Of a DNA stretch of 35,114 nt, positions 22,312 through 32,700 are shown piece after piece. Below the pieces are notes generated by a model, which saw only the letters and a list, made by a program, of their open reading frames with translations, did no database searches and was not told the DNA's origin. Source of the DNA: an uncultured Eubacteriales bacterium (GTDB lineage: Bacteria; Bacillota; Clostridia; Christensenellales; Aristaeellaceae). Position numbers and translations under genes: made by a program. Numbering within the stretch: position 1 is the first letter of the stretch; every line of letters begins with the position of its first letter. Where the stretch lies: positions 1 to 35,114 of the forward strand of contig CACWHI010000024.1 in assembly GCA_902760595.1 (NCBI GenBank), written 5' to 3'.

Positions 22312-22340
22312 TTGACACCGGGTGGCGAAAATAATATAAT
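22312..22340 (+). promoter_or_regulatory. Consensus promoter of the second regulator gene
   Basis: TTGACA (22312-22317) and TATAAT (22335-22340) are perfect hexamers with 17 bp between them, the strongest promoter match in the window. The predicted start near 22347 leaves about 44 nt before the ATG at 22391. It is back to back with the operon promoter at 22246-22274; a short palindrome, CAAATTTG (22282-22289), lies between them. Confidence 0.85.
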
Positions 22341-22390
22341 ATTTTAATCGTTTGCTCGAATCACTGTGCTGGTTTCACTGGAGATCAAGG

Positions 22391-23542
22391 ATGAAAGAAC
22401 AGGCAGTTCCGGTATTTTACGACGAAAAGGTGCTCGCGTCGAGCCAGTACGCGACGGCGCTGCAGGGGATCAAAGCCAAGGCCTCCCGCTACGGCCAGCA
22501 TGTGCAGCTGATCCCGGCGGAAGAGACGGAGAGCGTGGATTACTCTTCGCTGCCGGAAGCGGTGGTGCTGCTCAGCGTCAGTATGCCCCTGATCGAAAAC
22601 ACCGTCGCGGCTATGCGGCAGCACAACCGTGTCGTTGTGCTCTCGGGCATCGACTGCGAGCAGTTCGGGCCGGCGGTCTCCTGCGCCACGCCCTCCAGAA
22701 GGGCGGAGACCCAGCAGCTCGTCAACTATCTCTACAACTGCGGGAAGAAGCGCATCGCCCTGGTGGGCTTCGGCGCGAACTCCATCAACGATACCTTCCG
22801 TTACCATGCGGCGTTCACTGCGGCCGCTGCCTGGGGCATCATGCTGAGCGACAGGGATGTCTGGCGCTGGCAGCGCGACCCCGCGGAATCCTTCAGCGGC
22901 TTCTTTGAAGCGCACGAGCGGTATGACGCGATCATCTGCCCGAACGACGTGATCTCCATCTGTCTGATCAACGAATGCAAAAAGCACGGCGTCCGTGTGC
23001 CTGAGGACCTGTACCTGGCCTCGTTCGGCCACATGTCGGTAGGCAGCTATTTCCGCCCTTCCATCACCTCCGCCTCCATGGACATGCTGAACGTCGGCGA
23101 ACAGACCTACAATGTATGGCGCTTCCTCATGTCGTCGGATAATCCGGACAAGACCTCGCTGAAGATCACCGTGCCCAGCAGGATCATGGTGGGTGAGAGC
23201 ACCGCGGGGCAGCAGCCGGTCTTCGGCCAGCCGCCTGCCTCCCCGACGCTGAACGCCGACCAGTTTTATTATAATCCCGTGATATCCGAGCTGGTGGGGC
23301 TGGATTATTGCATATCCCAGCGCGATGAGCTGGATATGAGGATCATCAAAGCCATCGTCGACAAGGAGAATTACGAAAGCATCGGTGAAAAGAACTACAT
23401 ATCTTCCAGCGCCCTGCGCTATCGCCTGAACAAGATCTTTGCCGACGCGGGAGTGAACAGCAGGGTCGAGTTCGAGGACCTGATCCACACCCACCTGGGG
23501 GACGGGAATCCCTTCTCCTTCGTGGATGAGTATACAGCATAA
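22391..23542 (+). CDS. Transcriptional regulator, paralogue of the one at 10588 (LacI-like sensor, C-terminal HTH)
   Basis: A 383-residue protein. The ATG at 22391 has GGAG about 8 nt upstream. The whole chain aligns with the regulator at 10588. Shared segments include EQFGP, then SCATPSRR.ETQQ.VNYLY, IALVGFG..SINDTFRYHAA, ICPND, and C-terminal ALRYRLNKIFADAGVNSRVE. The first 280 residues are the periplasmic-binding-like sensor. The last 70 or so carry the LuxR-type HTH (YESIGEKNYISSSALRYRLN). The usual N-terminal LacI DNA-binding domain is absent. It is divergent from the ten-gene operon and has the best promoter of the window, so it probably controls that operon. Both copies share a CATPSRR segment, perhaps part of the ligand site. 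The ligand is unknown. Confidence 0.85.
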   Translation: MKEQAVPVFYDEKVLASSQYATALQGIKAKASRYGQHVQLIPAEETESVDYSSLPEAVVLLSVSMPLIENTVAAMRQHNRVVVLSGIDCEQFGPAVSCATPSRRAETQQLVNYLYNCGKKRIALVGFGANSINDTFRYHAAFTAAAAWGIMLSDRDVWRWQRDPAESFSGFFEAHERYDAIICPNDVISICLINECKKHGVRVPEDLYLASFGHMSVGSYFRPSITSASMDMLNVGEQTYNVWRFLMSSDNPDKTSLKITVPSRIMVGESTAGQQPVFGQPPASPTLNADQFYYNPVISELVGLDYCISQRDELDMRIIKAIVDKENYESIGEKNYISSSALRYRLNKIFADAGVNSRVEFEDLIHTHLGDGNPFSFVDEYTA

Positions 23543-23567
23543 AAAATACGAACAAAAACAGCGTTTC

Positions 23568-23599
23568 AGCCCTGATTGTATACGGTCAGGGCTTTTTTT
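23568..23599 (+). terminator. Rho-independent terminator after the second regulator
   Basis: AGCCCTGA (23568-23575) pairs perfectly with TCAGGGCT (23586-23593) around a 10-base loop, followed by a run of seven T (23593-23599). It separates the catabolic locus from the adhesin gene. Confidence 0.93.
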
Positions 23600-23651
23600 C
23601 TATTGTTAGACATTTTTGTGTTAAAAAACGATTAAATCGGACGAAAACAGG

Positions 23652-23680
23652 TAGACGGAAACGCAATATTATGCTATATT
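23652..23680 (+). promoter_or_regulatory. Candidate promoter of the adhesin gene
   Basis: TAGACG (23652-23657) and TATATT (23675-23680) are separated by 17 bp. The start near 23687 would give a leader of about 109 nt. The rest of the 23600-23795 gap shows no other clear signal. Confidence 0.5.
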
Positions 23681-23795
23681 GTATCGGATATAAAACAAGG
23701 TGTGCTATGGATTTACGCCGAATCAGCTGTTGAACTGAGAAAACACTCTTTGGAGCATATAGCCAATCGCACCCGAACCAGTAAGGAGTAAGACT

Positions 23796-26700
23796 ATGCT
23801 GAACAAAGAAACCAGAAGCATCAACGCTCGGAACAGGGATCTGCTGAGGCGGCTCGCAGCGCTCCTGTGTGTTTTCGTCATGCTGTGCGTTGACATACCG
23901 CACGGCTCGCCGCTGGCAGATGAAATGAGCTCCGCCGAAACGGAGATCATATCAGCGCCGGTTACCGGGCCGAAGGATCAGCAGCTCCCTTCTGAAAAGG
24001 AGGAAAAGCCGAAAGTGGACATCAGCCAGCCGGCTGAAGAGGCCCCTGCGAAGCAGGAGCCTGTTTCGGATGCGGCAAAAGCGGAACAAAAGCAGGAGGC
24101 AGCTCCCGCGGAAACGGAAAAAGCCGCTGACCCGAAGCCGGAGGCTTCGGAAAAAGAACACGGGGATGAAAACCCTGCGGAGCAAAACAGACCGGAGTCT
24201 GGTGAAAAGACGCCTGCGGAAGAAAAGCCGGCGGAGGAAGCGAAAAGGGATGAACCCGCATCGTCTTCCGAACCGGATAAGGACGCTCCGGATCCTGAAG
24301 CCCGGCCAGCCGACCCGGAACCGGCGGCTGAGCCCGAACAGGAAGCGGCGGATGAGCCTGCCGCTGATGAAACTGCGAAAGAGGAAAAGCCGGCAGAACC
24401 AGACGCGTCCACGACAGTGAACGGCGCCGCGGTTTCCCTGCATATCGGAAAGAATAAATCGCGCACGATCCGCCTGAAGGTGGGCAAGCGCGAAACAGTC
24501 CGGCTGACTGTCAGCGGCCTGCCTGTCACGATCCGCGTGACCAATGAAAAGAATAAGAATGTCGGCAATTTCCAGTCTGAAAAAGAAGACGGGGAGTGGA
24601 CCGCCAAGCTGGACAACACCTGGGATGTCAATAAAGGCACGTACCTGCTGACGGTCAGCGCCGCGAAGAAGAACGATGCCGGTGATTTTACGCTGAAGAT
24701 CGTATCCGAATCCAGGAAGGGCGGTTCCGGCGGCGGGACGCCCCAAAAGGCACAGGAGCCTGAAGAAGCGACTGAGGAAGCGCCTCTGCCGGAGAACGGG
24801 ACAGAGCAGGCGCAGGAGGTCCCCTTCGGCCAGCCGGCAGAGCCCAACGAGGAGCCTGAACCCGCCGAAGAGCAGGCCCATGTGCGGGAAAAGGAAGCTC
24901 CGGCCCAGGATGAGACAGAGAATGAGCAGAAGGAGCCCGTGAACCCTGAAGAAACACAGGAGGACGCGGTTGAGGAGCCGGAAGAAGCCCTCGATACAGC
25001 TGAAGAAGTGGGGAAACCCGCGGCGGAGCCGGAAGAGGCTGCCGGTGAAGCGGAAGAAGCGGAAAAGCCGGAGGAGAACGCCGCGGAGACCGAGACGTCT
25101 CCGGCTGAGCCCGAGGAAGCTGCCGGACAATCCGAAGAGCCTGCGAATGAAGAGGAAAAGATGCTTCCGGAAGAGCCGAAGGACGATCCCGAAGCCGCCG
25201 CAAAGGAAAGCCCGGAAGAGCAGTCTGTAGAGGAACCTGCGCAGCCCGTAACGGTCAGGACTGTGTCGTTCCGGAGCGCGGCTGAGCCGGAGCTGAAGGA
25301 TACCCCGGCTGGAGAAGCCCAGGAGCAGCCCGCTGCAGAGGCGCAGGATGAACAGCCTGAAGCGCCGGAAAAAGAGATACCGGTGGACGGCCCTCAGGAA
25401 GAAACGGAACCCGAAAAAGCGGCCGCAACGACCGAACCGGCCGCAACCCCCGAAGAAAAGGCTGAAAACGTCGGTGAAGCGGCTGCCGATGCGGCGGAAC
25501 AGGAAACCGGGGAACCTGCGGAAACCGTTCCCGAACCGCAGGAAAAGCCGACCGCGGTGCCTGGACAGGACGAAGAACCTGAAGTGCAGACGCCAGTTTT
25601 TGAAGACGGCGGACAGGAGGAGAAAACTGAAGAATCCGAAGATCCTGAAGATCCCGAAACACCCGTTACCGCGCCGGAAGGCCTGATGCTGGCCGCCGCG
25701 CTGGACGGGCTCGGGGACACGAACCCGGAGGAGCCCGTCGAGTCCGAAGGAGAGGAGACGCTCTCCGAAACTCCGGAGGAAGCGGCTGATGGGGAGGAAA
25801 ACGAGGAAGGCGAAGACGCTGAAGCGGCTCCGGAGGAAGAGCCGACTGAGGTATCCTTTGCCAATAAGTTTACCGCCGAAAATGAAACGTCCCTGAAGGG
25901 CAGCAAGAAACTGCTCAACCGGAAATTCGAAGCCGGCGACAGCTTTACCTTTGTGATCGAGCCCCAGGGCGACGCGCCCAAGCCGGTCAGCAGGACGATC
26001 GGCTCCGACGGCAATAAAGTCGACACGCCCATTGATTCTGTGACCGTTACCCCCGCCGATGGGGACACTGCAGAAATAGACTTTGGTATCTTTAGATTCA
26101 ATTCCGATCAGCTGGAAGAAATCGAATGGACGGCGGAGGGAACCAAGACCAAGGAATTCACCTATAAGATCTATGAAAAGGTGCCGCCCGAAGCGACGAA
26201 TAAGGATGGCGTCGCTTATAAGAATGCCACCGACGCGCAGAAAGCGGCGGGCGGCTTCCTGCTGCAGGATATGTCCTATGACGGCAAGGTGCGCACAGTC
26301 ACCTTTACCGTCACAGTTGACGCGAACAAGGGTACGCTCGACATCACAAAGAAATCCGGTAGCGACAGCCTGGGCGATTTCACCAACCGGTATGTGGGCA
26401 AATACTGCGTGGCGGTGACCAAGCTGTGGAAGGACGATGATGATCGGGACGGCGTGCGCCCCGAAAAGCTGTACGTGGAGCTGCTGCAGAAGCTCAAGGG
26501 CTCCAGCGGTGACGCGAGCGTATATCAGACCGGGATCGAGCTCAGCGACAGCAACGGCTGGACCTACCTGGTCCGCGGCGTGCCGGTCAGCGACGCGGAC
26601 GGTACGCAATACGAGTACAGCTGGAAGGAATACGGAAAGGCGGAGGACGGCAGCCGCATTGACGTGGCCGGCGGCAAGATCACCTTCGCGGGGGGTGGGG

Positions 26701-29700
26701 AATACTCACTGACCGAACGGGTGATTCAGACCATGGATCCCGAGGATGAAACGACCCCCATGGTTGTCACCGAACTGACCAACACTCATACCAGCGAGAC
26801 GGTCAAGGTGCAGGCGACGAAGAAGTGGGAGGACCAGAATAACAAGGACGGCCTGCGGAAAGATATTAAGCTGAAACTGGTCGGCACGTATACCGCGGAC
26901 GGCAAGACCTACAATGTCGAGAACATCGCGGACGCGGTAAAGACGATCAAAGCGGATGACACGGAACTGACAAAGACCTGGGACAGTCTGCACAAGTACT
27001 ATGGCGGCAAGGAAATCGTATACAAGGTGGTGGAGCAGGAAACGCCCGAGGGCTACACCGCTTCCTATTACAGTGACAGCGGCACGAGCGCGTCTGTGGC
27101 TGAAGAAGGCCAGCTGACCTACAACGACCAGACGAAGGTCTGGGAGGTCTGGGTCAAGAACGAGCATACGGTCAATACGGTCGATATCACCGCGACCAAA
27201 GCCTGGGAGGACGGCAACGCGCCCGACGTACATGAGGCCATCAAGCTGAAGCTGTCCAGCGTGCCTGAGGTGACTATCACCGAGCCTGAAAAGACCATCG
27301 ACGGCAAAGCGACGGGCAGTAGCCTGGCCGTGTCCTGGACCGGCCTGCCCGAATACCTGAATGGGCAGAAGGTCGTCTATACCGTAACAGAGACCCAGGG
27401 GGACGCGCGCTATACCGCGACGGTCGGCGACATCATCTATACCTACGATGCTGACAACAAGGTCTATATCGGCTCGGTAAAGGTGACCAACACTCCGATC
27501 CGGAACATGCTGAAGCTGCACAAAGCTTTCAGCTTTAACGGGACGCCGGTGGACCTGAGCGACCTGACGGACGCGCAGAAGGAAAAACTGACCTTCACTG
27601 TCACTACGCAGCTGGGCGGCAAAACCTATTTCGCCGTATATGACCGGGAGACCACCGCAGCCCAGGGCAATATCCACGGCAAGTACGCTATGCTGCAGAT
27701 GACCCCGGCTTCCTTTACCTATAAGGATTTCAGCGACGGCATGCTGGTGCTGGAGAACCTGCCGGCGGGCACCTATACGGTGACGGAAAACGGCGGGGCG
27801 ATGCTGGACGGCTATGCCTGGAGCAAGGCCACCTGGCAGGTGGGCCGCGGCGGGAGTGCCACCACGGTGAACACGCCGGAAACCGTGACGGCGACCGGCG
27901 TCTCCGTCGGCGCGGGCGATTTTACACAGGTGTTTTTCACGAATGAGTACACCGAAAAGGTCGGCGAGCTCAAGGTCGTCAAGAAAGTGACCGTCAAGGA
28001 AGGCAATATCCCGATCGACGCGGATAAGCTGTACCGCGTGGCCGTCTACCGCCTGATGAAGGACGGCAAGGACGATCCCGCCGGCACCAAGGTGTACTAC
28101 ACCACCAATGGCAAAACCGTGACCGAAACCGATGCGGCTATCTCCGATAAGAACGTGTGGGTGGAGCTGAAGGCGGGCGACGCCAACGCGCAGCTCTGGA
28201 AGAAGCTGCCGGTCGGCACCTACTATGTGGAGGAATACGCGGATTCCGCCAAGGTCCAGGGCTATACCGTCACGACGACCGTCGATCCTGCCAATGCGGC
28301 TGTGACGACAGATACCGCGGCGACTCTGACAGTGAAGAATGACTACACCCAGGACCGCGGCCGGCTGGAGATCCGAAAGCGCGTCTTTGTGGATAACGAG
28401 GAGGTGACCGCCCCCGCGGAGGGCGGGACTGCCAGCGAAGATTATACAAAGATGAAGGACGAGGCCTTCTATGTGAAGGTCGCTTATATGGACGCCAATA
28501 ACGTGACCTGGTACGTGACGGACAGTAACGGCAATCTGGCCAAGGATCCTGCGGCGCTGAAGGTCACCCTGGCGTCCCCGCTGACCATCACAAACGCGCC
28601 GGCGGGCGATTATACCATCACCGAGGTCAAACAGGACGGCTCCGCTATGACGGATGGCGCGGATGGCGCGATCAAGCTGATCACTGCGATCTCCACCCTC
28701 CAGGTGACTGCTGTCGTGGAAAAGAACGGAGAATCCGCCGCGCAGGTGGTCAACCGCTATACGTCGGATAAGTACGCCGTGGTGGTGCGCAAGGTCTGGC
28801 AGGATGACGACAATCGGGACAAGACCCGTCCGAACGAAATTAAGGTCAGCCTGTACCGCGGCAGCGGCACTCTCCAGGAGATCCTGGACTGGTTCCTGCG
28901 CAACGGGCACAAGGTCGGCGAATATACCCTGAACGAAGCCAACAACTGGACCCAGGTCGTCACCGGCCTGCCCCGGTACGGCTTCCTGGGCCAGTATGTG
29001 TACCGCTGGTTTGAGGATACGGAGATTGAAGGCTATACCACGACTGTGAGCCGTCCCGTGGTCAGCTCGGACCGCATGACCGAGATCACCACGATCACCA
29101 ATACCCATGACACGGCCAAGGTGCAGATCACGGCCAATAAGGTATGGAAGAACGGCCAGACCGATGTGACTGCCGCCATTAAGAACGCCTCCGTCACCTT
29201 CACCCTGCAGCAGAAGGTCGAAGACGGGGACTGGCAGTTCGTGCTCGCGACCGAGTCGGCCAACGGCGCGGGCAATCCCGTGACTCTGCAGACGAGCGGC
29301 ACGGCTTCGGCCGACGCGTGGAAGGTCACCTGGAAGGACCTGCCCAAGCTGAGCGGCGGCAAGGCCATTGCCTACCGGATCACAGAGTCCGCCGTATCGC
29401 CCGAAGGCGCTGCTGCCGCGGCGAATACCGCCGAGGTGGCATTTGATACGAACGGCATGGGCACGGCGGCCCTGACCAATACCCTGCCCTCCACTCAGGT
29501 GAAGGTCACCAAGGTCTGGAATGACAACGAAGACCAAGACGGCTTCCGGCCTGAATCCGTCAAGGTGCAGCTGATGAACGGGACAACGCCCGTCGGTGAC
29601 GTGGTGACCCTGAATGCGGACAGCGGCTGGAAATATGCCTGGACTTCGCTGAACCGCTACGACGATACCGGCGCTGAGATCACTTACACCGTGGCCGAAG

Positions 29701-32700
29701 TCGATGCCGCCGGGAATGCCGTGGCTGAAATCAAGGACGGCGATACGACCGTTTACGCGGTCGAAGTCAGCGCGATCGACAGCGAGGGCAATATCACCGT
29801 CACGAATACGCATGTGACTGAGCTGACGAAGATCCGCGTGACCAAGATCTGGGACGACGCGGACAATCAGGACGGCCTGCGGCCGGAGACGGTTTCCATC
29901 TACCTGGACCGCCAGGTAGGGGACAAGGCGATCGAGAAGGGCTACAAATTCATCACCCTGGCGAAGGACGATAAGGTGGAGGACGCCGAATGGTCCTACG
30001 TCTTTACAAACCTGCCCAAGTATGAGGGCGGCAAGGCGATCACCTACAGTATCCGCGAGGATCAGGTAACGGGATATGGCGAACCGGTCATCACCGCCGA
30101 TGAGACGGGAGAAGCCTACATGGTTACAAATACCCATACCCCAGTGGAAACGACGGTGGAGATCACCAAGAAGTGGGCGGACGACAGCGACCGCGACAAG
30201 CTGCGGCCAACCGCCGAAGAATACAAGGCGCTGGTGCATCTGTATGCTGACGGCACAGAAGTGACAGCTACTTCGGAAGGCTATAAGGGAATGACCGTGA
30301 CGGTCACCCCCAACCAGGATCACACCTACACGGTGAGCTTTGCCGGTCTGCCCAAGTTCAAGGGCGGCGTGGAGATTACATACACCGTCAAGGAAGACGC
30401 GATCGAGGGCTATACGGCGGATCAGGTCGAGGTGAGCGCTGGCGGTGCCATCACCAATACCCATGAGCCTGAGAAGACCGGTATCACCGTCACCAAGGTC
30501 TGGCAGGACAACGCCAACCACGACGGTCATCGTCCGTCTGTCGAGGACTTCAAGCAGTACCTGACGCTGCTGGCAGGCAGTGAAGCCGTCACGGCGGAAA
30601 GCAAGGGCTATGAAAGCATGGCCCTGACTATAACAGAGGGTGAAAACAACACCTATGTGATCACCTATGCCGGGCTGCTGAAGAATGATCCGGACGGGAA
30701 GGCGATCAAGTATACGGTCAGCGAAGATACGCTGCCCGCTGGCTACGCCGTCGTGGGCGAGAGCCAGGCCGCGCCTGACGGACAGATCATCAATAAGAAG
30801 GACAACGAGCTGATCGAGGTATCCATCACCAAGCGCTGGGCGGATGACGGCGACCGCGACGGCAAGCGTCCCACCGCCAAGGAATATGAGGATGCGGTGC
30901 ATCTGCTGGCCGACGATACCGAGGTAACCGCCGCCGATGAAGAATACAAGGCCATGACGAAGGTAGTCACGGACAACGACGACAACACCTACACCGTCAC
31001 CTTCGCCCAGCTGCCCAAGTACGCAAACGGCGTAGAAATCGTCTATACGGTGCAGGAAGACGCAATCACCGGCTATACCACAGACACGCCTGTGACCGCC
31101 GCCGGCGGCACGATCATCAACACCCATATCCCGGCGCAGTACTGCGTGGCGGTCACCAAGACGTGGATTGACCTGGATAACCGCTTCGATACCCGTCCCG
31201 CGGACGGGCTGACCGTGACCCTGCAGAAGAGCAGCGACGGCGGCACGACCTGGGACGACGTGAAGCAGGTCACCCTGACTGAGGCCAACGGCTACGCCTA
31301 TATGGAGCAGGGGGTGAACGCCTTCGAGGAAGGAAAGGCCCTCTTGTACCGCTGGACGGAAAAGAAAGAGGATATTCCGTCCGGCTACAGCCATGACGCC
31401 GACGCGGACGAAAAGAACGTCCAGAACGGTACCATCACCCTGAAGGACGGCACCAAGGCGGATACCGATATCCTGACCGTCCTGACCAACGCCCTGAATC
31501 TGGTGCAGGTGCCTGTGACCAAGACCTGGAACGATGACAACAACCGCGACGGCAAACGTCCCGGCGCTGTGACCGTCCGGCTGTACAAGACCGTGGACGG
31601 CAAAAAGACCCAGGTGACCCTGTTCACCCTGTCCGAGGCAGACGCAGAGGTGGAGGGGAAGGCCTGGAGCCATATCTTCACCGACCTGCCCAAGTATGAG
31701 AACGGCAAGGAAATTGCCTATACTGTGGAAGAAGACCAGGTGGCCGATTATCTGGAGCCTGTGATCACGGGCTCGGCTGCCGCCGGTTATACCATCGTCA
31801 ACGCGCACCAGCCGGAGAAGATCTCCATCTCCGCTGCCAAGAGCTGGAATGACCACAACAACCAGGACGGCAAGCGTGGGAAGATCACCCTGGTGCTCAG
31901 CGGCATGTATCTGGACGAGAACGGCCAGGAAAAGACCGTGACCGTGGAAAACGCCGAAAAGGAGATCGGCCTGGACGACCCGAGGAACGTCACCTGGCGC
32001 GACCTGTATAAGTATGAAGCGGGTCATGAGATCAAATACAGCGTTTCCGAAAAAGGCATGTCCCTGGACAACGGCACCATCGTGCTGAACGGCGCGACCT
32101 ATTATGTATCCGTCACGGGCAACGCGCTGGACAGCTTCAGGGTTATCAACTCCTACGAGCCCAAGGAATATGCTGTGGCCGTCAGCAAGACCTGGGAGGA
32201 CCTGGACAACAGCTTCGGCACACGCCCCGAAAACATCACCGTGACCCTGCAGAAGAGCGGCGACAGCGGCGCGACCTGGACGGATGTCAAGACGGCCACC
32301 CTGAGCGATGCCAACGGCTGGGCTTATATCGAGGAAAATCTGCCTGCCTATGCCGACGGCAAGCTGATCAGCTACCGCTGGACGGAAAAGGACGTGGCCA
32401 AGGGCTACCTGAAGACGCGGGAGGAACAGATCGAGGGCACGGTCGTCATCAACGGCAGCAGTGTGAAGGCAGACGTGCTGACGGCCATCACCAATAAGCT
32501 GGAAACGGTGAACGTGATGGTGACCAAGGCCTGGGAGGATGAGTTCGACGCCGATCACATCCGCCCCACGACGCTGGAGGTGAAGCTGAGGGGCAGCAAC
32601 ACCGGCAGCAAGGTGCTGGCGAAGGTGCTGCTGGCTCCCGCCAACAGCTGGACCGCCTCGGTGGAAAACCTGCCCGCGAAGGACAAGACGACCGGAGAAA

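Noticed and set aside
23707..23733. Eight-codon leader frame before the adhesin
   Set aside because: It has only a weak AAGG upstream, no attenuator-like structure and no amino acid run. It is more likely a chance frame.
23952..26609. Minus-strand open frame of about 885 codons opposite the Pro/Glu tract
   Set aside because: Its Arg/Phe/Leu-rich composition is the reverse complement of the Glu/Ala/Pro codons of the real gene. No family match is recognisable.
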